A stretch of DNA of 64,000 nt from the NCBI GenBank assembly GCA_905479945.1, contig CAJQOP010000001.1, forward strand, positions 1-64,000, in the 5' to 3' direction. The notes beneath the pieces are model-generated. The model was given only the letters and a program-made list of their open reading frames with translations. It was not told the origin of the DNA and searched no databases. The translations under genes were made by a program, and so were the position numbers. This DNA comes from an uncultured Glaciecola sp. (GTDB lineage: Bacteria; Pseudomonadota; Gammaproteobacteria; Enterobacterales; Alteromonadaceae). This document shows, in pieces, positions 1 to 8,801 of the stretch; the first letter of the stretch is position 1; the number at the start of each line of letters is the position of its first letter.

Positions 1-140
1 TGCATATTCCGGCCCAACGTGAACACCGATTCCGGGCGAACGTGAACACCTGTACCGTTTCAACGTGAACACTGATTCCGGCCTGAACGTGAACACTTTT
101 CAGGCCATTTCCGGAATGGGTGTTCACGTTCAACCGGAAT
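1..140 (+). repeat. IS21 left end with repeated transposase-binding motifs
   Basis: The left end holds at least four direct copies of AACGTGAACAC or a close variant (near 15, 39, 60 and 87) and one inverted copy (GTGTTCACGTT, near 120). They are interspersed with ATTCCGG blocks. Multiple terminal repeats bound by IstA are typical of IS21 elements. Confidence 0.85.
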
Positions 141-201
141 GACTTTCCCCGCATTGATTTTGTAACTGCTAACCTGTTTCTTTTTGTTTGAGGAGCAGGT
201 T

Positions 202-1746
202 GTGCCAGCACAGAGATCATCAATGCGTAAATTAAGAGATATATTGAGGCTGAAGCTACAATCTGACCTCAGCATTCGTCAAATCAATCGGAGCCTGCGA
301 ATAAGCGTGGGCTTGGTATCTAAAATAGTAAAAGCCGCGCAAGTCTTGGGCCTTGATTGGCCGACAGTTGAAGCCATGGATGAGCGTTGCTTAGCCGAGT
401 TGTTTTACCCCAAAGCTGATACCCGTTTAGCAGATAAGCGTGAGGTGCCCGATTGGGTAGAAGTGCGTATGGAGCTAGCCATGCCTGGCATGACCAAGTA
501 TGTCGCATGGGAAGAATATGCTGAAAAGTATCCCACCCGAAGCTTTGGTTACTCACAATATTGCTATCATTATTCCGTTTGGATTAAGAAACAACGCCGA
601 TCAATGCGTCAAATCCATATTGCCGGTGAAAAGCTGTTTGTGGATTATGCGGGGCAAACGGTAGCGATTGTAAATAGCCTTACTGGCGAGATACGTACCG
701 CTCAGATATTCGTCGCGGTGATGGGTGCATCGAACTACACTTATGCTGAAGCGACCTATACACAAACCTTATCAGATTGGGTGCAAAGCCATGCGCGTTG
801 CTTTGAATTCCTTGGCGGTGTGCCGCAGGTTGTGGTGCCTGATAATTTAAAAAGTGGCGTCACGAAAGCCTGTAATTACGACCCAGACGTGAATCCTACA
901 TACCAACAAATGGCCGCTCATTATGGTGTGGCGATTATCCCAGCAAGGCCCTACAAACCCAAAGATAAGTCGAAGGCTGAAGTGGGTGTGCAAATCATCG
1001 AGCGCTGGATATTAGCGAGAATACGGCACATGACCTTCTTCTCATTAGCGGAGCTTAATCAGACGATTAAAGCACTGCTAGAGGATGTGAATAATCGGGT
1101 ATCAAAGCACTTAAAAGGAAGCCGTAAACACTGGTTCGAGACTATCGATAAACCAAACTTAAGCCCGCTACCAATGCATGCTTATGAATATACCGACATC
1201 AAGCCGGTGAATGTCAACATCGATTATCACGTGCAATATGACGACCACTTGTACTCGGTGCCGCACCACTTAGTTGGCGAGCGCATTGACTTGCATGCCA
1301 AGTTCAACATGATTGAACTCTACTTCCGTGGCAACTTGGTGGCAAACCACGCGCGGCAATATCGTTACGGCACGACAACTACGCCAGCTCATATGCCTAA
1401 GGAGCATGAGATTTACCATAAATGGGACAAGTCTAAATTAGTCAACTGGGCAAAGAACGTCGGCCCTGAAAGTCTTAACTGGGTGGAAACGCAGTTCCAT
1501 CGTAAATCCCATAAGGAGCAAGCATTTAGAGTCTGCTTGGGGATGTTGAACCTTGGCAAGAAGTATCCGCATAGTCGGCTTGATAAAGCATGCGGGATTG
1601 CTAATCAACACAAGCTCTACCGACTCAAACAAATCAAAGACATCTTAAAAAGTAACCAAGATAAGTTGCATCAAGATAGCGCTGATATTACGTCAACTTT
1701 ACCCCAATCTCACGAGAACATCCGTGGCCCACAAAGCTTCCACTAA
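202..1746 (+). CDS. istA: IS21-family transposase IstA
   Basis: DDE transposase that cuts and joins the IS ends. An N-terminal helix-turn-helix region (about residues 10-45, with the run RQINRSLRISVGLVSKI) is followed by an RNase-H-like core. The acidic triad is visible as FVDYAG (D about 148), VVPDNLK (D about 214) and KAEVG (E about 260). A C-terminal region with HHLVGERIDL is typical of IstA. The start chosen is GTG at 202, because AGGAG lies 6 bases upstream; a TTG at 184 is in frame but has no ribosome site. About 514 aa, full length for the family. istB follows after 12 bases. Confidence 0.93.
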   Translation: MPAQRSSMRKLRDILRLKLQSDLSIRQINRSLRISVGLVSKIVKAAQVLGLDWPTVEAMDERCLAELFYPKADTRLADKREVPDWVEVRMELAMPGMTKYVAWEEYAEKYPTRSFGYSQYCYHYSVWIKKQRRSMRQIHIAGEKLFVDYAGQTVAIVNSLTGEIRTAQIFVAVMGASNYTYAEATYTQTLSDWVQSHARCFEFLGGVPQVVVPDNLKSGVTKACNYDPDVNPTYQQMAAHYGVAIIPARPYKPKDKSKAEVGVQIIERWILARIRHMTFFSLAELNQTIKALLEDVNNRVSKHLKGSRKHWFETIDKPNLSPLPMHAYEYTDIKPVNVNIDYHVQYDDHLYSVPHHLVGERIDLHAKFNMIELYFRGNLVANHARQYRYGTTTTPAHMPKEHEIYHKWDKSKLVNWAKNVGPESLNWVETQFHRKSHKEQAFRVCLGMLNLGKKYPHSRLDKACGIANQHKLYRLKQIKDILKSNQDKLHQDSADITSTLPQSHENIRGPQSFH

Positions 1747-1758
1747 TAGGACAACAAC

Positions 1759-2496
1759 ATGATGAACCACACATTAGGCCAACTAAGACAATTAAAACTA
1801 CACGGCATGGCTGCCGCGCTGCAACTACAAAGTGAGCAGCCAGGCAATTACGATAACCTTAGCTTCGAAGAGCGCATTGCCATGATGGCTGACAGTGAGC
1901 AGCACGAGCGTGAAATACGCAAACAAGAACGGCTACTTAAAGCCGCTAAACTAAAAATACATGCCAATGCACAAGATATTGATTACAGCCAACCACGAGG
2001 GCTAAAGCAGTCTCAAATGGCTTCCTTACTAACTTGCGAATGGGTCAGCAAACACCAAAACTTATTGCTAACAGGCCCGTGCGGCAGTGGAAAAACCTAC
2101 TTGGCGTGCGCTGCCGCGCACACCGCCTGCACCAAAGGCTACAGTGCTAAATACTATCGTTTATCGCGATTAATGATAGCGCTGACGCAAGCCAAAGCCG
2201 ACGGGACCTACACAAAAGCACTTACTCAACTTGCCAAAATTGACATGTTAATACTGGATGATTGGGGCTTAGAGCCACTAAAGCCGGCGCAAAGGAACGA
2301 CTTAATGGAAATCATGGATGATAGAAATGGCAGCACATCTACCGTCATTATTAGTCAGTTGCCAACAGACCAATGGTACGAATCGATTGGCGACAATACG
2401 CTTGCCGATGCGATATTAGATAGACTGATGCACAACGCACATCGTATCAATTTAAAAGGAGAATCAATGAGAAAAATACGCTCTGAGTTGACTTAA
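1759..2496 (+). CDS. istB: IS21-family helper ATPase IstB
   Basis: AAA+ ATPase of the DnaC/IstB type that helps IstA choose and capture its target. Walker A is GPCGSGKT at about residues 106-113 and Walker B is LILDD at about 164-168; a sensor-like ISQLP follows. The N-terminal helical region (residues 1-60) matches the IstB form. 245 aa is normal. It is translated just after istA, and its stop lies immediately before the right-end AACGTGAACAC motif, so element and gene end together. Confidence 0.94.
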   Translation: MMNHTLGQLRQLKLHGMAAALQLQSEQPGNYDNLSFEERIAMMADSEQHEREIRKQERLLKAAKLKIHANAQDIDYSQPRGLKQSQMASLLTCEWVSKHQNLLLTGPCGSGKTYLACAAAHTACTKGYSAKYYRLSRLMIALTQAKADGTYTKALTQLAKIDMLILDDWGLEPLKPAQRNDLMEIMDDRNGSTSTVIISQLPTDQWYESIGDNTLADAILDRLMHNAHRINLKGESMRKIRSELT

Positions 2497-2595
2497 CGTG
2501 AACACTTAGGGTACAAAACACACTAGCCCAATGCGGGGACGTTTAGGTGTTCACGTTCAAACCGGATTCGGTGTTCACCATCACCGGAATATGCA
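2494..2595 (-). repeat. IS21 right end
   Basis: It contains AACGTGAACAC just after the istB stop, an inverted GGTGTTCACGTT near 2549, GGTGTTCACC near 2571 and the terminal CCGGAATATGCA. Read on the minus strand it aligns with bases 1-52. Confidence 0.85.
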
Positions 2596-2924
2596 CTAGC
2601 TTCGAAATTGGATTGAACGTTGCTAACCCCAATAACATAGATATTAACATACAGGGTTTGTCTTACACGGCAGAAATCGGCGGTCACAAAGTATTCTCTG
2701 GCGTGACGAATCAATTACCGCTTATTCCTGCATATGGTAGCGAAAACATTAAACTCGATGCCCAAGCAGATCTTGTCGGTGGGATTGCTTTAATTTTCGA
2801 CTTGTTGAAAACTCGAGACAAAAAAATGGACTACACATTAGAAGTAAAAATCAGTATCGAGAATATTATATTTCCAATTTATGTCACCCGGACAGGTGAA
2901 TTGGACTTGCCAGCGGCTCGATAG
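2596..2924 (+). pseudogene. 3' remnant of a LEA2/WHy-like desiccation protein gene, split by IS21
   Basis: The reading frame runs out of the IS right end: its first 16 codons are IS sequence, and host protein begins with SFEIGLNVANPNNIDI. The pattern of an alternating beta-strand domain with NPN near the first strand, then YTAEIGGHKVFSG and a closing strand with IENIIFPIYV, resembles the LEA14/WHy (LEA type 2) fold. These are small periplasmic or lipid-anchored proteins linked to desiccation and stress. About 109 codons survive. The signal peptide and first strands would lie left of the IS, outside the window. Family assignment is by eye. Confidence 0.7.
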
Positions 2925-2973
2925 TTTTTGAAAACCCTTAGCAGACTAAAACCTGCACTATCAGCGCATTTAT

Positions 2974-3381
2974 TTAATCCTTTGATATGTGTGAAGGGCG
3001 ACTATCTTTCATTAAAAAATCAAGCTTCATTTGTGCTTGCTTGTGGTTTTCCAAATCTACTATTTCAATCATTTCGCATTCATCTCTAATCATTTCAGAA
3101 ATGAGGCTAGGATAATGACGGCAGTCTTCGGGTCGGCTCAGGTATATGCTGCAGGTATATTTATCTGGGGCAAGAGGGCTTGTTTTGGGTATTACATCAA
3201 GAAAAGGACATCGATTGAGCTTTATGCCAGAGTCAGGATCAAACCATATCTCCTCGTCTTTTACATATTGGAAGATTTCGGGTTCGAATAGCTCCCACAA
3301 ATCTATTTCTTCTTTTGTAGCCGAAAGAGCACCATCGCCATATTTAATGCAACATTTACCGCATTGATTACAATCTTTCAT
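2974..3381 (-). CDS. YkgJ-type cysteine cluster protein
   Basis: A 135-aa soluble protein with the N-terminal CNQCGKCC motif and further cysteines (NRCPFL, YTCSIYLSRPEDCRHYP), the signature of the UPF0153/YkgJ putative zinc- or iron-chelating family. The biochemical role of the family is not settled. It lies between the IS-damaged gene and the TPR gene that ends the TonB operon, 56 bases from the latter and on the same strand, but with its own start. No signal peptide is seen, so it should be cytosolic. Confidence 0.82.
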   Translation of the reverse strand: MKDCNQCGKCCIKYGDGALSATKEEIDLWELFEPEIFQYVKDEEIWFDPDSGIKLNRCPFLDVIPKTSPLAPDKYTCSIYLSRPEDCRHYPSLISEMIRDECEMIEIVDLENHKQAQMKLDFLMKDSRPSHISKD

Positions 3382-3437
3382 CGTCTGCTAATTGTTTGGG
3401 TATCGTCGTATTTACTATAACATTGAACGGGCTGCAA

Positions 3438-4781
3438 TCAGATACTATTGAGCTCAGCCTCTAGCCTTTCGGAATCGCTCTTTTCAGTACCTACATACCT
3501 CGCCCACTGCTGAGCTGCTGCTCTGCTAGATTTGAACTGCTCAGCTTTAGCTAGTTCATCCAAGGCTAAGACAAAGTCTTTTTGGTTGTAATGGGCTAAA
3601 CCTAGTAACATATGCACAGCACCTTGATTACCCAAGCCACCTTTCTCTATCGCTTTATCTGATGCAATAATGGCTTTATCAAATTGGTCATTATTGTAAT
3701 ACAAATGTCCCAATTGCGCGTCTAACTCGCCGTTATCAGCTAGCTCCGCGGCTTCAATTAATACTGGTATGGCTTTATCTTGCTCTTTCGCCGCTGTCCA
3801 GCAAATAGATAAGAACTTCAAGTTGCGAAGGTTGGCTTCCAGCACACCATTTTTGATAGCTTGTTCCATTAGCGCTGCGGCTTTGAACGGAGCTTCATGG
3901 TAAAAATACAATTGGGCAAAGTTGAAGATATCAGAAGCTGTGTCTAAATAGCCCATTTGGTAGGCACTTTCCATCATAGCCAATTGACGTTTCTCTTGAC
4001 CTAGTTCTCCATACATACCCGCCAACTGTATCCAGTACTTTGGGTTGTCATATAAGCGGATCATCTTAGCTAAAATTTCTTTTACTTTTTCTGGCTGTTT
4101 CATTTCATAATAAGCAGCACGCTGCAGAATCAACCACCCTTCATCTGGCAAATAACCATCAGCTTCATGTCCTTCAATCGCTAATTCGATATACCTTGCC
4201 GATTCTACGTAGTTCTTATTTTGATAATGCGCTTGGGCTTTTAGTACGAAATTTTTTGGCGGTATAATGCCGTTATTCAAAGACTCCCACTCTTCCAACT
4301 TAGTAATGCTTTGTTCGAATTTACCCGTTGCCATATACAACTGCGCGATAGTAAATAGCGTTGTTTGCTCAAACTTAACTGGAATAGGGTCTTGAGAAAC
4401 CGCTTGTTCGAAGCTTTCAATCGACTTATCTAATTGCTCATTATTGTAATAGATGAAGCCATAGAAATTGTACATCATAGACTTTTCGTATCCGTTCATT
4501 GAGCTTTCTTTGTCTCGAACCACATCCAAAATTTCGATAGCTTCTGCTATATTGCCCGCATCTCCCGCAGTTTGCGCGCGAGACAACTGCTCATACACAC
4601 TTGAACGTAATGCCGGGACACGACGAGTTTTACGTTCCCCTAGTTGTGCTTTTGATGATTGTGCTTTTGATGATTGTGCTGCTGATTCTTGCGCTAATGC
4701 CATCGTGTTAACTGAAGAGATGAGTAACAGCGACACAAAAGGCAATAGCAAGGATAACAACAAAGAGAGTTTATTTTTCAT
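3438..4781 (-). CDS. Periplasmic TPR protein of the TonB2 operon
   Basis: A 447-aa protein with an N-terminal signal peptide (hydrophobic run LLLSLLLPFVSLLLISS, cleavage near ALAQ) followed by many tetratricopeptide-like repeats, such as YNFYGFIYYNNEQLDKSIESF and LGHLYYNNDQFDKAIIASDK. TPR proteins of this type close the TtpC-type TonB operons of Alteromonadales and Vibrio relatives. They probably scaffold the TonB complex in the periplasm (inference). Just after the signal peptide the coding DNA has a 15-bp tandem duplication giving SSKAQSSKAQ. Its start lies 9 bases from the tonB stop, so it belongs to that operon. Confidence 0.86.
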   Translation of the reverse strand: MKNKLSLLLSLLLPFVSLLLISSVNTMALAQESAAQSSKAQSSKAQLGERKTRRVPALRSSVYEQLSRAQTAGDAGNIAEAIEILDVVRDKESSMNGYEKSMMYNFYGFIYYNNEQLDKSIESFEQAVSQDPIPVKFEQTTLFTIAQLYMATGKFEQSITKLEEWESLNNGIIPPKNFVLKAQAHYQNKNYVESARYIELAIEGHEADGYLPDEGWLILQRAAYYEMKQPEKVKEILAKMIRLYDNPKYWIQLAGMYGELGQEKRQLAMMESAYQMGYLDTASDIFNFAQLYFYHEAPFKAAALMEQAIKNGVLEANLRNLKFLSICWTAAKEQDKAIPVLIEAAELADNGELDAQLGHLYYNNDQFDKAIIASDKAIEKGGLGNQGAVHMLLGLAHYNQKDFVLALDELAKAEQFKSSRAAAQQWARYVGTEKSDSERLEAELNSI

Positions 4782-4790
4782 CGCCTACCC

Positions 4791-5399
4791 TTACCCGTCA
4801 ATCTTAAATGTAATGCGGTTTTGCACACCAGCGACAGCTGTTGGCTCACCATTCACGACACGTGGTTTGTATTTAAATTTCTTCGCCGCATCCATCGCAG
4901 CTTGATCAAAGATACCTTCTGGATTGGCTTCAACCACAAAAGTATCGACGACAGCGCCAATTTTATTGACGGTAAACTCAACAATAACATAGCCCTGAAT
5001 ACCGCGTTGAAGCGCTCTGCGCGGATAAACAGGAGTTACTTTAACGATGGGTAAATATTCACCATCACCCGTTTCAAGGGCTAAACCGCCGTCTAGGGAA
5101 ATATCGTTAGAGACATCAGCGCCAAAATCTAAAGCACCGCCTTCCCCATCAGGTGCCGGAGAGTCCATTTGCGGCGCTTCCATTTCAGGTGGCGGCGCTT
5201 CTGGCTTTGGTGGACGCTTAGGTTTATTGTCTTTTTTCTGCACATTTTCTTCTTTTGGAACACGCACAAAATCAAGAACTTTACCTACCGGAGGCTCAGA
5301 TAATGTCTTGTCACCGCTAGCTATCAAGGCTTGCATCAAAAAGAACAAGCTCAGCGTGATAACTGCAGCTAAGACAATAGCTATTAACAGTCTTAGCAT
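4791..5399 (-). CDS. tonB: TonB energy-transducing protein (TonB2 type)
   Basis: A 202-aa protein with one N-terminal membrane anchor (about residues 3-26). A proline- and lysine-rich periplasmic stretch follows (KPKRPPKPEAPPPEMEAP), then a C-terminal TonB domain with YPRRALQRGIQGYVIVEFTV and FKYKPRVVNG. The short length is typical of TonB2 proteins. It carries the energy of the inner-membrane proton gradient to outer-membrane receptors. It follows exbD by 6 bases in the order ttpC-exbB-exbD-tonB-TPR. Confidence 0.93.
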   Translation of the reverse strand: MLRLLIAIVLAAVITLSLFFLMQALIASGDKTLSEPPVGKVLDFVRVPKEENVQKKDNKPKRPPKPEAPPPEMEAPQMDSPAPDGEGGALDFGADVSNDISLDGGLALETGDGEYLPIVKVTPVYPRRALQRGIQGYVIVEFTVNKIGAVVDTFVVEANPEGIFDQAAMDAAKKFKYKPRVVNGEPTAVAGVQNRITFKIDG

Positions 5400-5405
5400 T
5401 TCAAT

Positions 5406-5807
5406 CTACTCTTGTGCAGCAATAGAAACATCAGTTACACCAGCGGCGCGCGAGGCATCCATCACTTTTATTAAGAATTCAGTAGTCGACTTACGATCTG
5501 CCTGAATAACCACTGAACCTTGTGGGTTCTCGGCGTGCAAACGCTCAACGTTAGCTTGCACTGCACGTACGTCAATTCTGCGTTTATTAATCCAGATTTC
5601 GTTTTTATCACTAATACCAATCAAGATATTTGCACGATCTTTTTTCACGGCCGTTGCGGCATCAGGCCGATTCACATCAATGCCTGACTCTTTTACAAAA
5701 GACGCCGTAACAATAAAGAAGATTAGCATGATGAATACAACGTCAAGCATTGGCGTCATGTCAATCGTTGCTTCTTCTTCTTCGACTAAATTTTGTAAGT
5801 GTTTCAT
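5406..5807 (-). CDS. exbD: ExbD/TolR-type biopolymer transport protein
   Basis: A 133-aa protein with a short cytosolic N-terminus, one membrane helix carrying the family aspartate (IDMTPMLDVVFIMLIFFIVTA), and a periplasmic domain ending in ADRKSTTEFLIKVMDASRAAGV. The helix aspartate takes part in proton conduction with ExbB. It sits between exbB and tonB with gaps of 20 and 6 bases, so it is co-transcribed with them. Confidence 0.94.
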   Translation of the reverse strand: MKHLQNLVEEEEATIDMTPMLDVVFIMLIFFIVTASFVKESGIDVNRPDAATAVKKDRANILIGISDKNEIWINKRRIDVRAVQANVERLHAENPQGSVVIQADRKSTTEFLIKVMDASRAAGVTDVSIAAQE

Positions 5808-5827
5808 ATAAATTCCTTAACTAACGA

Positions 5828-6355
5828 CTATTCGCTGCGTTGAAGTTGTAATGCGTCTTCAAGATGCATGCGTTCAGTTTTTGCTGTTCTGGTTAACCAG
5901 GTTGAAGCAAATACACCCGAAAGTGCGCCTACCATGCCAGCCATTGTCGGTATGGTTGCTTGTGAAACACCTGCGGCCATTGAGCGTGCATTGCCGCCAC
6001 CCGTCATTGCCATAACATCAAATACCATTATCATGCCAGTTACTGTGCCCATTAAGCCCAACAAAGGACACAAGGCAACTAGTGCTTGAATGATAGGTAA
6101 ACTGAAACGCAGATTTAAACTCACTCGAGAAATCATTGCTTGACGAATTTGCACGGCATTCCACGACTTGCGTTCACCGCGTGCTTTCCATTCAGCAATG
6201 GTATCCTTCATCATTTTCTTGTGACCATTTGTCACATATAGAATTCTCTCAAGTATCAATATCCACATCACGAAAATGAGTGCACCAATAACCAGCAAGA
6301 TGTTCCCGCCAGTCTCGGTAAAGTCACGAATTGATTCGAAGATATCTACAAACAT
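5828..6355 (-). CDS. exbB: ExbB/TolQ-type proton channel subunit (ExbB2)
   Basis: A 175-aa MotA/TolQ/ExbB family protein with three membrane helices (near residues 15-35, 85-110 and 125-150). It carries the conserved LCPLLGLMGTVTGMI segment and the SQATIPTMAGMVGALSGVFA pore helix. Together with ExbD and TonB it forms the energising complex. The short length is typical of the second ExbB of TtpC-type operons. It starts 3 bases after the ttpC stop. Confidence 0.93.
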   Translation of the reverse strand: MFVDIFESIRDFTETGGNILLVIGALIFVMWILILERILYVTNGHKKMMKDTIAEWKARGERKSWNAVQIRQAMISRVSLNLRFSLPIIQALVALCPLLGLMGTVTGMIMVFDVMAMTGGGNARSMAAGVSQATIPTMAGMVGALSGVFASTWLTRTAKTERMHLEDALQLQRSE

Positions 6356-6358
6356 AGC

Positions 6359-7780
6359 TTAAGCCTTAGCTGGCTTTTCAGCGCGCTCGGTCTTTTCAGC
6401 CCTTTCAGCAATAACGCCAGCAGCCTGTTCTTGTAAAATCATCACAACATTCTTACTTTGTGTGCTAAGCAGTGCGTATACCAAGGTTGTTGGAATAGCG
6501 ACAACCAATCCAAGTACTGTAGTCATCAAGGCTGAAGATATGCCTCCCGCCATAATTTTAGGGTCACCTGTACCAAACAAAGTAATCTGTTGGAAGGTAA
6601 CAATCATTCCAGTAACTGTTCCCAATAGGCCACCGAGTGGTGCAACAACTGAAATCATTTTTACTAGCGTCAAGTAGCGGCCAAGCTTCGGCACTTCACC
6701 TAAAATTGCCTCGGTTAAGTGTAATTCCAATGCCTCAGTGTCAACATCTGGGTATTTCTCTTTCACTTTCAACACGCGACCTAGCGGGTTATTGTCTGAC
6801 AAAGTGGTCGACTTAAGTTGGCGGTTAACGCTCGAGGTTACTAAGGTCAATACAACGAAGCGCCAGAATGCTACTAGTATACCGACGGCACCTACCGCAA
6901 TGATAATGTAGCCAACCAATCCACCTTGATGGATGCGCTCTTCCAACGAAGGAGCTTGAATAAGTAGACCTAGGATTGAACCGCCTGTTGGATCTAAACC
7001 AAAAGTAACCAACTCACCAGATGATTCTTGTAATGCAACTGTTGAAGCAACAAAACGGTCTTTTGGTTGACGAATCAATTCCGATACAACACCAGTCACG
7101 CCTTGATAATCGAGGTACTTACCATCTGCAATCAAACCAAATGGACCAACACGTACCACTTCTTTATTTACTTTATTACCACCGGCTTCTACAACATCGA
7201 TGTTAAAGCGAGTGACCTTGCCTGATTCTGTCATTTCGCGTTGAATTTCAAACCAAACACGCTCAATTTCCGCGATAGAAGCAAGTTTAGTCGACTTACC
7301 CATCGACTGTGCCATGTTATCTAGAAATTCTGATCGACCTGGGATCTGCGCTGAAATAACCGAGTTTGCGAATTTATTTTTGGTATCACCAGCTACCTGC
7401 TGAAGTACACCAAATAATTCTTTCAACGAACCTAGGCGCTCATCTAAAGCACCATTGAGGTCAGATATTTTGAATTCATTCTCTTCAAATTGGGTTTCTA
7501 ACTGTTCAGACAAGCCAAGTTGTGCGTCTCTGCGTTTAAGCGTGTCACGTAATATTTGGTCTTGCTCTGCGCGCTTTGAAACAAAGTCTTGTTCGCGAGC
7601 TTTGTTCTGCTGTGATTGTGCAAATTTACCCTCTTCTAATTGCTTTAGAAGTGCATCTAAGTCGAGTGCAGTATCAGACTGTGCTTGCACTGAAAAAGAG
7701 AATACAGCAGCTAAGAGTGCAACTAAGGAGGCCTTTGAAATAGCCTTTGAAATAGCCTTCATAAGTAGAGCTTTCATCAT
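6359..7780 (-). CDS. ttpC: TtpC-like long ExbB/MotA protein with periplasmic coiled coil
   Basis: A 473-aa protein with a signal peptide (SLVALLAAVFSFSVQA). A long helical, glutamine- and glutamate-rich segment (about residues 38-130) precedes the C-terminal MotA/TolQ/ExbB domain (about 285-460) with APLGGLLGTVTGMI. This matches TtpC, the extra component required by TonB2 systems in Vibrio. The N-terminus has a small repeat (KAISKAISKA) and the C-terminus another (RAEKTERAEK). A GGGAAAG-like ribosome site lies in the 7-base gap after the DUF3450 stop, which shows tight coupling. Confidence 0.9.
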   Translation of the reverse strand: MMKALLMKAISKAISKASLVALLAAVFSFSVQAQSDTALDLDALLKQLEEGKFAQSQQNKAREQDFVSKRAEQDQILRDTLKRRDAQLGLSEQLETQFEENEFKISDLNGALDERLGSLKELFGVLQQVAGDTKNKFANSVISAQIPGRSEFLDNMAQSMGKSTKLASIAEIERVWFEIQREMTESGKVTRFNIDVVEAGGNKVNKEVVRVGPFGLIADGKYLDYQGVTGVVSELIRQPKDRFVASTVALQESSGELVTFGLDPTGGSILGLLIQAPSLEERIHQGGLVGYIIIAVGAVGILVAFWRFVVLTLVTSSVNRQLKSTTLSDNNPLGRVLKVKEKYPDVDTEALELHLTEAILGEVPKLGRYLTLVKMISVVAPLGGLLGTVTGMIVTFQQITLFGTGDPKIMAGGISSALMTTVLGLVVAIPTTLVYALLSTQSKNVVMILQEQAAGVIAERAEKTERAEKPAKA

Positions 7781-7787
7781 CTTTCCC

Positions 7788-8555
7788 TTAATCCGTGATC
7801 GCGACAGGAACCATCAATAGGTCCGGTGCTAGTTGTTTCTTCGCGATACGCAAACCTTTTGAAATTTGGTTTTTGTAGCTTGAGTCTAATTCTTCCCACT
7901 GACGAGTTTGTTTGTTCCAAACTCCTTGGAAACTGCCATCGCGTGTCTGATAAATTAAGGTAGTACGACCGATGCGAAGAAACTCTACAGAGCGCTCTTG
8001 GCCATCGATTTCCTTCAAACCAGGGTAAGCTTCAATCGTTTTGCCGTAATCCATTTCAACTTGGTAAGCTTCCATGACGCGGCGAAATTTCTCAGAAGTA
8101 GATACATCAGCTCGGTCCATCATGCTTTGCAAATCTAGGATGCGATTGCTACGCTCTTCAATTAAGAAAGGCACATCTAATGGGACAAACTGCGACAAGC
8201 CTGTAATCATGTTGAGCATCAATGGGGTAATTTGACGCTCAATGACACTGACTTCATCGATTGATTTATTCAGGTCTATCATTTCTTGATCTTGGTTGCT
8301 AATTTGACGACGCAGTTGCGCGTTATAAACTTCCAAGCCTTCAATTTCTTTGCTTAGCGTTTTGAACTGCTGCAGTTTGTTATCAATTTGATCAGTGATG
8401 CTGTTAATTTTACCTTGCGAGCTTGCCGCAGATTCATTAATTTCAGTCGCCTTTTTGGCCGCTGGGTCAAGATAACTGTCTTCTTGTGCAATAACACTTG
8501 TGCTTAAAAGCACTGCCGCTGTGGCCGTTGCTATTAACGTTTGAAAAGCCTTCAT
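7788..8555 (-). CDS. DUF3450 periplasmic coiled-coil protein, first gene of TonB2 operon
   Basis: A 255-aa protein with a signal peptide (LIATATAAVLLSTSVIA) and a heptad-like helical region (about residues 35-110). A C-terminal part contains FLRIGRTTLIYQTRDG and LGVWN-like strands, as in DUF3450 proteins. In Alteromonadales and vibrios this family heads the ttpC-exbB-exbD-tonB-TPR operon. It probably assists TtpC in the periplasm (inference). The promoter should lie in 8556-8740, where no strong consensus was seen. Confidence 0.87.
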   Translation of the reverse strand: MKAFQTLIATATAAVLLSTSVIAQEDSYLDPAAKKATEINESAASSQGKINSITDQIDNKLQQFKTLSKEIEGLEVYNAQLRRQISNQDQEMIDLNKSIDEVSVIERQITPLMLNMITGLSQFVPLDVPFLIEERSNRILDLQSMMDRADVSTSEKFRRVMEAYQVEMDYGKTIEAYPGLKEIDGQERSVEFLRIGRTTLIYQTRDGSFQGVWNKQTRQWEELDSSYKNQISKGLRIAKKQLAPDLLMVPVAITD

Positions 8556-8730
8556 ATACGCATCCTAATTTCAAAATAAACGGTGTGGACAATGGATTAT
8601 TTTCACAAAAAAATTATAGGCAATTTCTTAGTGCACCACGCCAAAATCTGAGCAAAGGATAGAGGTGTTGTATTACAGATTTATTACATGATGGTCATAA
8701 TTGCGGGAGGGCTTAAAACACATAAACGAA

Positions 8731-8766
8731 AAAGGCTGTGCTATCTATTAGTAGCGCAGCCTTTTA
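8731..8766. terminator. Hairpin terminator downstream of the TonB-dependent receptor gene
   Basis: AAAGGCTGTGCTA and TAGCGCAGCCTTTT form a long stem with a T-run on the outer side, with nearly symmetrical A and T runs. It lies between the receptor stop (8802) and the DUF3450 start (8555), so the receptor and the TonB2 operon are likely separate transcripts. Confidence 0.8.
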
Positions 8767-8801
8767 GCTATTTGAGGAGTTTTATGAACTTTTTATGTCA
8801 G

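Larger units (their letters stand above)
1..2595 (+). mobile_element. Complete IS21-family insertion sequence
   Basis: The element starts with TGCATATTCCGG at base 1 and ends with the exact reverse complement at 2584-2595, giving the TG...CA ends usual for IS21. It carries the two-gene istA-istB layout of that family. Similarity between the ends continues imperfectly for about 50 bp. It has inserted into a LEA2/WHy-like gene whose 3' part follows directly. The window begins exactly at the left end, so a target-site duplication cannot be checked here. Both genes are open, so the copy may be active. Confidence 0.93.

Noticed and set aside
2547-2595. True start of the LEA-like gene at GTG 2547
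   Set aside because: These codons belong to the IS21 inverted end, as shown by the match to bases 1-50 on the other strand.
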